Assembly (NCBI GenBank): GCA_035552735.1
Contig: DASZKX010000338.1
Coordinates: 1 to 21,202, forward strand
From: VAZQ01 sp035552735
GTDB lineage: Bacteria; Pseudomonadota; Alphaproteobacteria; Rhizobiales; Xanthobacteraceae
DNA: 21,202 nucleotides
Direction of reading: 5' to 3'
Shown here in pieces: positions 14,800 through 21,202 of this stretch. The translations under genes and the position numbers were made by a program. The notes below the pieces were generated by a model. The model searched no databases, was not told the origin of the DNA, and saw only the letters and a program-made list of their open reading frames with translations. The first letter of the stretch is position 1, and each line of letters opens with the position of its first letter.

Positions 14800-14833
14800 C
14801 CCCGGCCTCGCTACGCGAGCCGGGGTTTTTTTT
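14800..14833 (+). terminator. Rho-independent terminator
   Basis: CCCCGG plus CTCGC pairs with GCGAG plus CCGGGG (11 base pairs, one bulged C, three-base loop TAC), followed by eight T residues. It is the clearest terminator in the window, ending the small secreted-protein transcript 38 bases after its stop and insulating the ABC-F gene. Confidence 0.95.
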
Positions 14834-14910
14834 GTTGCAGCCGTTTGCATTTCTCACCACTTCGATAGAGATTGCCGTCCCGCAGACAGCGACGGTCTTC
14901 CGAAAAAGCA

Positions 14911-16800
14911 ATGCTCGTCATCGATGAACTCGCGGTGCGCGTGGCCGGCCGGCTTTTGCTCGACGGCGCGTCGGCGCACATTCCGACCGGCGCCCGGGTC
15001 GGGCTGGTGGGCCGCAACGGCGCCGGCAAGACCACCCTGTTCCGGGTGATCGCAGGCGAGCTCGCGCCCGAGCACGGCCAGGTGCAGCAGACGCCGCGCG
15101 GCAGCATCGACCGGCTCGCCCAGGAGGCGCCCGACGGTCCCGACGGCCTCCTCGAGACTGTGCTCAAGGCCGACCGGGAGCGCGCGCACCTGTTGGCCGA
15201 AGCCGAGCTCGCCACCGAGCCCAACCGGATCGCCGAAATCCAGACCCGGCTCGCGGATATCGGCGCCCATTCGGCGCCGGCGCGCGCCGCCGAGATCCTC
15301 GCCGGCCTCGGCTTCTCCCATGCCGATCAGCAACGTCCCTCGTCCGAATTCTCCGGCGGCTGGCGCATGCGGCTGGCGCTCGCCGCCACCCTGTTCGCCG
15401 AGCCTGATCTCCTACTCCTCGACGAACCCACCAATTACCTCGACCTCGAAGGCACCCTGTGGCTGCAAGAGCATCTGGCGCGCTATCCGCGCACGGTGAT
15501 CATCATCAGCCACGACCGCGACCTCCTCGACCACGCGGTCAACTGGATTCTGCACCTCGACGCCGGCAAGCTCACGCTCTACCGCGGCGGCTACTCGGCG
15601 TTCGAACGCCAACGGCGGGAGCGACAGGCGCTCGACCGCAAGCTCGCCAAGCAGCAGGACAACGAGCGCAAGCGGCTCACGGCATTCGTCGAGCGGTTTC
15701 GCGCCAAGGCCACCAAGGCGCGGCAGGCGCAATCGCGCATGAAGCTGTTGGCGAAGCTCGAGCCGACCGCCGCGGCGGTCGCGGAGGAAGTCTTGCCGAT
15801 CGAGTTTCCGCCGCCCGCCAAGCCGCTGTCGCCGCCGATCATCGCGCTCGACGACGTCTCAGTCGGCTACGAGCCCGGCAAGCCGGTCCTGCGGCGCCTC
15901 AATCTGCGCATCGACGACGACGATCGCGTCGCGCTCCTGGGCGCCAATGGCAACGGGAAATCCACCTTGGTGAAGCTCCTATCCGGCCGCTTGGCCCCAA
16001 TGGGGGGACGCATCACGCGACCCGACAAGCTCGAGATCGCCTATTTCGCTCAGCATCAGCTCGACGAGCTCGCCCCACAGGAGGGCGCCTACGACCATCT
16101 GCGCCGGCTCATGCCCGACCAGCCGGAGGCGAAGGTGCGGGCGCGCGCCGGTGCCATCGGGTTTCCGGGGCCGAAAGCCGACACGCCGGCCGGGCGACTT
16201 TCGGGCGGCGAGCGGGCGCGGCTGCTGCTCGGGCTCGCCACCCTCGGGGGCGCCCATCTCATCGTGCTGGACGAGCCCACCAACCATCTCGACATCGACA
16301 GCCGCGCGGCCCTCATCACCGGCATCAACAGCTACCCGGGCGCCGTGATCCTGGTCTCGCACGACCGCTATCTCATCGAAGCTTGCGCGGACCGGCTGTG
16401 GCTCGTAGCCGGCGGCCAAGTGGTGCCGTTCGAGGGCGATCTCGACGAATATCGCGACGCTGTGCTGACCGAGCGCGGCGGCGGCAAGAGCGCGGAACCA
16501 GGCCGCAAGGCCGCCGACGCGCCGCGCGGACGGGTCGAGATCAGGCGGGCGGCGGCCGAGAAACGCACCGAGCTCGCCCCCTTGCGCCGGCGCATCGCGG
16601 AGGCCGAGACCGCGGTCAAGCGACTGGGAGGGGAGATCGCCGCCATCGACGCGGCGCTGGCCGAGCCAGGCCTGTTCGCCCGCGATCCGGCGCGGGCCGC
16701 CGTGCTCGCCAAGGGACGCGCCGATGCGGCGGTCGCGCTCGCACGGGCAGAGGACGATTGGCTCGACGCCAGTGCCGCCTTCGAATCCGCCATGAGCTGA
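14911..16800 (+). CDS. ABC-F family ATPase (Uup/YheS type)
   Basis: The 629-residue soluble protein has two ABC ATPase domains and no membrane segments. Domain 1 has Walker A GRNGAGKTT (about 34-42), signature FSGGW (147-151) and Walker B LLLLDEPTNYLD. Domain 2 has Walker A GANGNGKST (344-352), signature LSGGE (430-434) and IVLDEPTNHLD. Between them lies the charged linker (about 230-285, RRERQALDRKLAKQQDNER) that reaches into the ribosome in ABC-F factors. A C-terminal Arg/Glu-rich coiled-coil stretch (about 550-625) follows. ABC-F proteins resolve stalled or stressed ribosomes. The FSGGWRMRLALA signature is closest to YheS-like members. ATG 14911 starts directly at the first strand; the frame opens at 14872. 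The gene is convergent with the lipoprotein gene, 34 bases away. Confidence 0.93.
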   Translation: MLVIDELAVRVAGRLLLDGASAHIPTGARVGLVGRNGAGKTTLFRVIAGELAPEHGQVQQTPRGSIDRLAQEAPDGPDGLLETVLKADRERAHLLAEAELATEPNRIAEIQTRLADIGAHSAPARAAEILAGLGFSHADQQRPSSEFSGGWRMRLALAATLFAEPDLLLLDEPTNYLDLEGTLWLQEHLARYPRTVIIISHDRDLLDHAVNWILHLDAGKLTLYRGGYSAFERQRRERQALDRKLAKQQDNERKRLTAFVERFRAKATKARQAQSRMKLLAKLEPTAAAVAEEVLPIEFPPPAKPLSPPIIALDDVSVGYEPGKPVLRRLNLRIDDDDRVALLGANGNGKSTLVKLLSGRLAPMGGRITRPDKLEIAYFAQHQLDELAPQEGAYDHLRRLMPDQPEAKVRARAGAIGFPGPKADTPAGRLSGGERARLLLGLATLGGAHLIVLDEPTNHLDIDSRAALITGINSYPGAVILVSHDRYLIEACADRLWLVAGGQVVPFEGDLDEYRDAVLTERGGGKSAEPGRKAADAPRGRVEIRRAAAEKRTELAPLRRRIAEAETAVKRLGGEIAAIDAALAEPGLFARDPARAAVLAKGRADAAVALARAEDDWLDASAAFESAMS

Positions 16801-16834
16801 TCGGGGACCGCTTTGCGTGCGGCGAACGAAGCGT

Positions 16835-17299
16835 TCAGGCCGATTTGGGCTTCTTGGGCGGCGGCTTTTTCGCCTTGGGGGGTTCCGGCGGCGGCTCCTC
16901 GGCGCGCTCGATCGCGTAGAGACGTCCGGCGGCAAAGCGGTAGATGCCCGGTCGCGAGCCGGCCGTATAGGTCAACGTCACCGAGCGCTCGCCCCGATCG
17001 GTGGTGCCGATCTGGATGTTTTCCGGCGCGCCGGCGCGCCCCACCACCTCGCACTCGGTCATCTCCAACGCGATACCGCCGCGCGGGGCGGCCGCGTCCG
17101 GCCCGGTGCCGGCGCATTGTCCCTGCGGATTGACGAGGTCGGCGGCCGTCACCGGCCGCAACTCGGCATTTACCGGCGCACTTGCGACGCTCAGAGAATC
17201 AAAGCTGCCGAGCTTGGGCAGAATATTGAAGGTGCTGACGTCCGTCGAGCACGCCGCTATGGGCAGCGCCAAACCGGCGAGCGCAATGACGCGCAGCAT
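16835..17299 (-). CDS. Predicted lipoprotein of unknown function
   Basis: The 154-residue protein begins MLRVIALAGLALPIAAC, a lipoprotein signal with lipobox PIAAC and lipidated Cys17. The body contains a segment with two further cysteines (GQCAGTG and MTECEVV) and a strand-rich region, ENIQIGTTDRGERSVTLTYT then GIYRFAAGRLYAIERA. The C-terminus is a Pro/Lys repeat (EEPPPEPPKAKKPPPKKPKSA-like), which could contact peptidoglycan or nucleic acid. ATG 17299 has GGAG upstream at short spacing and places the signal peptide at the start; an upstream extension to 17398 would bury it. The ABC-F gene converges on its 3' end. I recognise the type as a conserved Rhizobiales hypothetical lipoprotein, with no known role. 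Confidence 0.82.
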   Translation of the reverse strand: MLRVIALAGLALPIAACSTDVSTFNILPKLGSFDSLSVASAPVNAELRPVTAADLVNPQGQCAGTGPDAAAPRGGIALEMTECEVVGRAGAPENIQIGTTDRGERSVTLTYTAGSRPGIYRFAAGRLYAIERAEEPPPEPPKAKKPPPKKPKSA

Positions 17300-17502
17300 C
17301 TTCTCCGGTCGTCGCACGCCCACGTTGTTTTCAACCCCTTCAGGTGTGGCCTTGACGGGCGGCCCCGCGAGCCGGGATTTTGCCGCAGGGGCCACCACAG
17401 GATCAACTGGTCATTTGCGGCCGCATCACGGCAATGTGGCGATGGTCAGGACCGGCGCGGTGCCAAAGACGCGAATTAGTCTCGACGGCCACAATAGGTC
17501 AC

Positions 17503-17514
17503 CCGGGGCCCCGG
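17503..17514. repeat. Perfect 12-bp GC palindrome after holC
   Basis: CCGGGGCCCCGG directly follows the holC stop codon. It has no loop and no T-run, so it is not a standard terminator; it might extrude a short hairpin in RNA of either strand. The rest of the 215-bp gap between holC and the lipoprotein gene shows nothing recognisable. Confidence 0.3.
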
Positions 17515-17967
17515 TCAGGCCTTGCGCTGCCAGCGGCCGCCCTCGTCGGGCTGCCAATAGGTGACCTCGAAGCCGTTTTGCTTGGCCTCGCTCCAGCGGG
17601 CGCGCGCCGCGTCGACGGCGTCGGGGTCCTCGCCATCGAACAACAGCACGATGCGATCGTAGCTCGCGACATCCGCCGGGAGCGGCACGCCGTCGAGCAG
17701 GAAACGCACGCTCGCGCCATTGGGGTTGTCGTCATGAACGGTGAGCAGGATCGGCTGCGCGCGCGCCTCCGCTTCCCGCCAGGTGCCGTGCGGCAGGAAG
17801 CTGTCGTCGCGGAAAACCCACAGGTGCGCGTCGAGCGCCTCGGCCCGTTCCTCGGATGCCGCCTGCACCACGACGCGCCAGCCGCGCTCGATCGACTTTT
17901 CCAGCAAGGTCGGGAGCACGCGCTCCAGCGGCTGCCGCTGCAAGTGGTAGAAGAGGATCTCGGTCAT
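17515..17967 (-). CDS. holC: DNA polymerase III chi subunit
   Basis: The 150-residue protein begins MTEILFYHLQRQPLERVLP and contains LLEKSIERGWRVVVQA and DAHLWVFRDDSFLPHG. The later RIVLLFDGEDPDAVDAARARW and the Trp-rich tail are also typical of HolC in alphaproteobacteria. HolC links the clamp-loader complex to single-stranded-DNA-binding protein during replication. ATG 17967 has GGGAG four bases upstream and lies 22 bases after the pepA stop, so the pair is an operon. The frame runs on upstream into pepA but without family sequence. The stop is followed at once by a GC palindrome. Confidence 0.95.
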   Translation of the reverse strand: MTEILFYHLQRQPLERVLPTLLEKSIERGWRVVVQAASEERAEALDAHLWVFRDDSFLPHGTWREAEARAQPILLTVHDDNPNGASVRFLLDGVPLPADVASYDRIVLLFDGEDPDAVDAARARWSEAKQNGFEVTYWQPDEGGRWQRKA

Positions 17968-17989
17968 TGCGCTCCCGGCGCTTGCCGCC

Positions 17990-19486
17990 TCACTTCTCGT
18001 AGTGATCCGCCACCAGGCGATCCAACAGCCGCACGCCGAAACCGGACGCCCAGCTCTTGTTGATATCGGTTTGTGGCGAACCCATGCCGGTGCCGGCAAT
18101 ATCGAGATGAGCCCAGGGCGTCTTATCGACGAAGCGCTGCAGGAGCTGCGCCGCGGTGATCGATCCGCCGTCGCGTCCGCCGGTGTTCTTCATATCGGCG
18201 AACTTGGAATCGATCTTCTTGTCATATTCGGAGCCGAGCGGCATGCGCCACAGCCGCTCCCCGGTCGCGGCGCCCGCCTTCAGGAGACGCTCGGCGAGCT
18301 TGTCGTCATTGGCAAACAGCCCGGCATGCTCGTGCCCCAGCGCCACGATGATGGCGCCCGTCAGGGTCGCGAGATCAACCATGAACCTCGGCTTGAATCG
18401 CGTGTTGACGTAGTGCAGCACATCGGCGAGCACCAGCCTGCCCTCGGCGTCGGTATTGATGATCTCGATCGTCTGCCCCGACATGGTGGTGACGATGTCA
18501 CCGGGACGTTGCGCCTTGCCGTCGGGCATGTTCTCCACCAACCCGATCGCGCCGACCGCATTGACCCTTGCCTTGCGCTCCGCCAGCGCCTGCAGGAGGC
18601 CGACCACGCAGGCGGCGCCGGCCATGTCGCCCTTCATGTCCTCCATGCCGCCGGCCGGCTTGATCGAGATGCCGCCGGTATCGAAACACACGCCCTTGCC
18701 GATGAAGGCAACCGGGTCGCTGCCCTTCTTGCCGCCGTTCCAGCGCATGATCACCAGGCGGCTCTCGTGCACCGAGCCCTGCCCGACCCCGAGCATCGCG
18801 TTCATGCCGAGCTTGGTCATCTCCGCGATATCAAGCACCTCGACCACGACGCCGAGCTTCTTGAGGTCTCCGGCGCGGCGCGCGAACTCCTCGGGGTGGA
18901 GCACGTTCGCCGGCTCATTGACCAGGTCGCGCGCGAGCACGACGCCGTTGGCCACCGCACCGCGCGGCCCGAACGCCTTCTCGGCACCGGAGGGGCTTGC
19001 GACCGCAACCGTCACCTTCACCTCCTTGGCGCGCTCCTCGTCGTCCTTGCGCTTGGTCTTGTAACGGTCGAACGCATAGGCGCGCAGCCGAATGCCGAGC
19101 GCGAGCTCGGCTACCTGATCGGGCTTCATGGCGCCGCCCGACAGCTCGGCGATGATGGTCGCCGCCGTGGCGGTGGCGGGGATCTTGCCCATGGCGATGC
19201 CGCCGAGCTTCACCAGGTCCTGCTGCTTGAGATCGCGCGCCTTGCCGACGCCGAGCACGACGAGGCGCGCCACCTCGAGGCCTGCCGGCGCGACGATTTC
19301 CAGCGCGGAGCCGTTCTTGCCCTTGAAATGATCGGCGGCCGCCGCACGCACCACCAGCTCACCGGTCGGCGCCAGCGCCTTGCGGGCGGCGGACCCGTAT
19401 TTGAGCCCCTCCTCGCAGAACACAATGAGAACGCCCTCGGGGACGGAGACCAGCGGAGCAAATTCAAGCTTCAGGACGGTGGACAT
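17990..19486 (-). CDS. pepA: Leucyl aminopeptidase (M17 family, PepA)
   Basis: The 498-residue protein is an M17 zinc or manganese aminopeptidase. It has an N-terminal macro-like domain of about 165 residues, then the catalytic domain. All metal and catalytic residues are present at the spacing of E. coli PepA: Lys264 and Asp269 in GKGVCFDTGG, Lys276, Asp287 in KGDMAG, Asp346, Glu348 and Arg350 in NTDAEGRL. It removes N-terminal residues from peptides in the cytoplasm; some relatives also bind DNA. ATG 19486 gives the family N-terminus (MSTVLKLEFAPLVSVPEG). Its ribosome site is poor, and the frame extends to 19777 without family sequence. It is co-transcribed with holC. The region upstream carries a paired direct repeat at 19554-19573. 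Confidence 0.97.
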   Translation of the reverse strand: MSTVLKLEFAPLVSVPEGVLIVFCEEGLKYGSAARKALAPTGELVVRAAAADHFKGKNGSALEIVAPAGLEVARLVVLGVGKARDLKQQDLVKLGGIAMGKIPATATAATIIAELSGGAMKPDQVAELALGIRLRAYAFDRYKTKRKDDEERAKEVKVTVAVASPSGAEKAFGPRGAVANGVVLARDLVNEPANVLHPEEFARRAGDLKKLGVVVEVLDIAEMTKLGMNAMLGVGQGSVHESRLVIMRWNGGKKGSDPVAFIGKGVCFDTGGISIKPAGGMEDMKGDMAGAACVVGLLQALAERKARVNAVGAIGLVENMPDGKAQRPGDIVTTMSGQTIEIINTDAEGRLVLADVLHYVNTRFKPRFMVDLATLTGAIIVALGHEHAGLFANDDKLAERLLKAGAATGERLWRMPLGSEYDKKIDSKFADMKNTGGRDGGSITAAQLLQRFVDKTPWAHLDIAGTGMGSPQTDINKSWASGFGVRLLDRLVADHYEK

Positions 19487-20036
19487 GGGGAGGCGGCCCT
19501 TTGCGTAGGAAGCGGATCGAATCGGCCCGGTATCCCCGGTGCCCCGCTCATCAGAGACAGATCGGAGACAGATATGACCCGGTGCGGCCCCCGATGCAAA
19601 GCCCCGCCACGCACATTCCCGACTCCGGGTCCCGATTAAAACGGTTCGATTGGCCTCATGGTCGCGCCCTCGAACGTTCGCCGCATCGACTGGTCGCGAT
19701 CGCGTGCGTGCCTCGAGTCTCCGCAAGCCCATTGGCCGAAGGCCACCCAATCTCGGGCTCGCGCCGAATGAATTCAATGCCGTCTGAAATGCCGGGCAAC
19801 ATACTCTCGATCAATGCAGCTCCGTCGGGCACCGAACGCGACTCGGATCGCTGCAAAATTTTTTTGGTTCGAGGGAACGGCTCCAGCCCGCGGCGATTGA
19901 TGGTGCGCCGGGTGGCTTGCCTCCTCCCCAATCGGCGGAGACCTTGGACCTCCTCGCCAGGGTCTTCCGATTAGGGGCTGCGTCGGCGAGCGAGTCCGTG
20001 GCTGTGTCGGTGTCGACCTTACAGGAGAGATCCCCG
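19487..20036. other. 550-bp region without a convincing gene, upstream of pepA
   Basis: The promoter of pepA must lie here. The visible structure is a nine-base direct repeat (GAGACAGAT at 19554-19562 and 19565-19573), a T-run at 19859-19865, and a motif at 19832-19859 that recurs at 20107-20129. Short open frames exist on both strands, for example 19656-19802 minus, and a plus-strand frame open from 19788 to 20087 that has no ATG before 20037. None shows a recognisable domain or a good start. The region looks like accessory or decayed sequence rather than a housekeeping spacer. Confidence 0.5.
19554..19573. repeat. Paired direct repeat upstream of pepA
   Basis: GAGACAGAT occurs twice, with starts 11 bases apart (19554-19562 and 19565-19573), so both copies face the same side of the helix. 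It lies 68-87 bases before the pepA start codon. This arrangement suits a dimeric regulator of pepA-holC. No known regulator is assigned. Confidence 0.35.
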
Positions 20037-20087
20037 ATGGCGGCGATTGCCGTGGTCACGATCGGGCAATTTGTTGGAGGAATATGA
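20037..20087 (+). CDS. 16-codon micro-ORF, candidate leader peptide
   Basis: ATG 20037 is preceded by AGGAG with ten bases of spacing. The peptide MAAIAVVTIGQFVGGI is hydrophobic and ends at TGA 20085-20087. Its stop overlaps the next micro-ORF start as ATGA. The frame is also open upstream to 19788 without an ATG, so it could instead be the tail of a decayed gene. Expression is not shown. Confidence 0.3.
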   Translation: MAAIAVVTIGQFVGGI

Positions 20088-20161
20088 TTCCATCTCAGGA
20101 CCGGCCCCGAACGCGCCTCGCTGCAAAATGCCAGCAACGATATACGAGACCTTTCGCATGA
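20084..20161 (+). CDS. 25-codon micro-ORF coupled to the ACP-like gene
   Basis: ATG 20084 follows the strong site GGAGGA closely (TTGGAGGAATATG). The basic peptide (MIPSQDRPRTRLAAK at its start) ends at TGA 20159-20161, which overlaps the ATG of the ACP-like gene as ATGA. This gives that gene, which has no ribosome site of its own, a way to be translated by coupling. The micro-ORF contains the second copy of the motif found at 19832-19859. Confidence 0.4.
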   Translation: MIPSQDRPRTRLAAKCQQRYTRPFA

Positions 20162-20478
20162 CAGCAGCTTCTTTGATGATGGAGAGCCGCTACGATGACA
20201 GCCTTGCCGTCAAGGTCTGCAGCATTATCGCCGACCAATTCGGGGTTTCCCCTGATCGCCTGACGGAAAAGACGCGTTTGCGCGACGACCTCCGGGCCGA
20301 CCGGCTCGATCGGCTCGAGCTGATGATCGCGATCGAAGATCGGGTGACCGGGGTTAGAATCGACGACAAGGTGGTCGATCAGCTCGAAACCATCGGCGAT
20401 CTCATGCGCGTCATCGAAAGCACGCGCAATGGCGGGATGCAGGCGCGCGGCGCGACCGGAGCGCCAGGAGCGCGTTGA
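20158..20478 (+). CDS. Acyl-carrier-protein-like protein lacking the phosphopantetheine serine
   Basis: The 106-residue protein matches the ACP/PCP four-helix fold. Helix I is DSLAVKVCSIIADQFGVSPD, loop I is RLTEKTRLRDDL, helix II is RADRLDRLELMIAIED, and VDQLETIGDLMRVIES is helices III-IV. In ACPs the helix II start reads (A)DSLD and the Ser carries 4'-phosphopantetheine. Here it reads ADRLD, with Arg49 (CGG at 20302-20304) at that position, so the protein cannot carry an acyl group by the usual chemistry. A Gly/Ala-rich tail of about 16 residues follows. ATG 20158 overlaps the stop of a micro-ORF (ATGA). ATGs at 20176 and 20179 are alternatives, and none has a ribosome site. It may be a non-acylated regulatory or structural ACP homologue, or a gene starting to decay. 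Confidence 0.75.
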   Translation: MTAASLMMESRYDDSLAVKVCSIIADQFGVSPDRLTEKTRLRDDLRADRLDRLELMIAIEDRVTGVRIDDKVVDQLETIGDLMRVIESTRNGGMQARGATGAPGAR

Positions 20479-20480
20479 CC

Positions 20481-20847
20481 ATGTCGCCGGCGCTGAAACC
20501 GAATGGCGCGGGGGACGACTTCCACGTCCTGCCGCCAACACGATGCTCGCGGGCACCCGCACGCCCAGCTGGCTTCCAAGCCGGTTGCCGGGCCCCCGCC
20601 GCCGGCCGCGCAACCGCAACCGCAACCGACAGCTGCGGCGCTCGTGCCGATTCGGCCCTTGGGGCCGGTGGTCCAGCGGCCGATGCCGGCCGCCGAGACG
20701 TTCCTGCAGGGGACCGACGCGCCCGAGATCCGCGCCGACCTGACTCACCAGCTCGAGCTGCTGGCTCGCTTCGTCGCGCCGTGCCGCGCGCACGACATCC
20801 GGCTGGTCATCGCCTTTTCGCCGCTCACCCGCTTGAGAGGCCCTTGA
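20481..20847 (+). pseudogene. Possible decayed gene after the ACP-like gene (distantly SGNH/DltD-like)
   Basis: G/C third-position bias and protein-like text move between frames: MSPALKPNGAGDDFHVLPP (from ATG 20481), then ANTMLAGTRTPSWL in a second frame, then a third frame from about 20565 to TGA 20845-20847. The third part has a Pro/Gln run encoded by three CAACCG repeats (20611-20628) and the well-formed segment DLTHQLELLARFVAPCRAHD plus IRLVIAFSPLTR. That helix-strand text reminds me of SGNH/DltD-like proteins sometimes found near ACP and MBOAT genes; this is a memory-based suggestion. The last frame alone could be a 114-residue ORF from ATG 20503. I favour a gene broken by indels. Confidence 0.35.
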
Positions 20848-21118
20848 GGAACCGTGGACCGGGCCCACGGCATCCGTCCGCCGCCGATCTCGACCGTCCC
20901 CCGCAGCGCGACTCCTGGGATCTCCGCCTTGTGCCCGGCGACAGAGATTCGGGGCCGTCGAAAATATTCCACCGCGGTCGACCTTGCGCGGCCGTCCCCT
21001 TGACTGCGGGCTTGGGGCCCGGGCGGCCGCGGAACCGCGCCCTTCGCCGGCTCCTCGAGCACAAAATGAGGCGGTTTTCGTCTGCCCGGCCCGGTATCCG
21101 GGTAGCGCCTGAGAGGAA
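20848..21118. other. 271-bp stretch without a recognisable gene
   Basis: No start, domain or RNA structure convinces here. Fragments in different frames (for example QRDSWDLRLVPGD on the plus strand near 20908-20946) may continue the decayed gene before it. The T/A-poor sequence gives long random open frames on both strands, which are not counted as genes. Confidence 0.4.
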
Positions 21119-21202
21119 TTAACCATATCGACGACCGGAGCCGATGACTCGTCTTAACCCTTTGTTGTACATATGCAACAGGTTCGCCTTGGCGAGGCCA
21201 CT
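21119..21202 (-). CDS. Possible C-terminal end of a gene entering from the right edge
   Basis: On the minus strand a frame enters at 21202 and runs 27 codons to TAA at 21119-21121. It includes GLAKANLLHMYNKGLRRVIG, which reads like a real protein terminus. No family is recognised. A competing plus-strand ORF starts at ATG 21143 with GGAG just upstream and runs off the edge; only one is likely to be real. Confidence 0.25.
   Translation of the reverse strand, partial: SGLAKANLLHMYNKGLRRVIGSGRRYG

Noticed and set aside
18002..19639. 545-codon plus-strand frame opposite pepA
   Set aside because: Mirror of pepA codon bias; rich in His, Arg and Asp as in other shadows.
19620..19870. tRNA-like GGTTCGA words near 19642 and 19866
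   Set aside because: No acceptor stem, anticodon stem or D-loop could be fitted around either.
20095..21126. 343-codon minus-strand frame over the ACP-like region
   Set aside because: It is antisense to the ACP-like fold, which is recognisable on the plus strand; its own translation has no motif.

Overview
The window is GC-rich DNA with strong G/C bias at third codon positions and few intergenic gaps. Gene content and order point to an alphaproteobacterium of the Rhizobiales (Bradyrhizobium/Xanthobacteraceae type). The main clues are an exporter/phospholipid-synthase/Hda/Ppk/Ppx series divergent from purMN, and ndk, an ABC-F ATPase, a DNA polymerase III chi subunit and PepA in close order. 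The lineage is inferred from protein similarity and remembered gene order, not from a search.

Layout. At 1-2230 lie the tail of an unidentified gene, a PCMT-type methyltransferase, and a VapBC toxin-antitoxin pair whose toxin gene is frameshifted. At 2231-4560 a two-gene minus-strand operon encodes a Tat-exported thiamine-diphosphate (ThDP) enzyme and a small secreted c-type cytochrome. This is the most unusual functional unit in the window: it suggests a periplasmic 2-oxo-acid (or similar) decarboxylation coupled to electron transfer. At 4774-11077 a minus-strand cluster reads, in transcription order, CDP-alcohol phosphatidyltransferase, AI-2E/PerM-type membrane protein, Hda (DnaA inactivator), polyphosphate kinase and exopolyphosphatase. 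It is divergent from purM-purN (11213-12940), which perform two steps of purine synthesis. At 13067-14336 are a TerC-type membrane protein and Ndk on the minus strand. A divergent gene for a small secreted protein (14520-14762) has a near-perfect palindrome of the CRP-site form in front of it and a strong terminator behind it. An ABC-F ATPase follows on the plus strand (14911-16800), convergent with a lipoprotein gene. Next comes the minus-strand pepA-holC pair (17515-19486).

The last 1.7 kb (19487-21202) is accessory in character. It holds about 550 bp with no convincing gene, then two micro-ORFs with Shine-Dalgarno sequences linked by ATGA overlaps. These lead into an acyl-carrier-protein-like gene that lacks the phosphopantetheine serine (Arg in its place). 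After that comes what looks like a decayed gene whose coding signal jumps between frames.

How the parts work together: most of the window is housekeeping (purine and nucleotide metabolism, polyphosphate turnover, replication control, phospholipid synthesis, peptide turnover). Three accessory islands (VapBC; ThDP enzyme plus cytochrome; ACP-like region) interrupt it. No tRNA, rRNA, CRISPR array or intact insertion sequence was seen.
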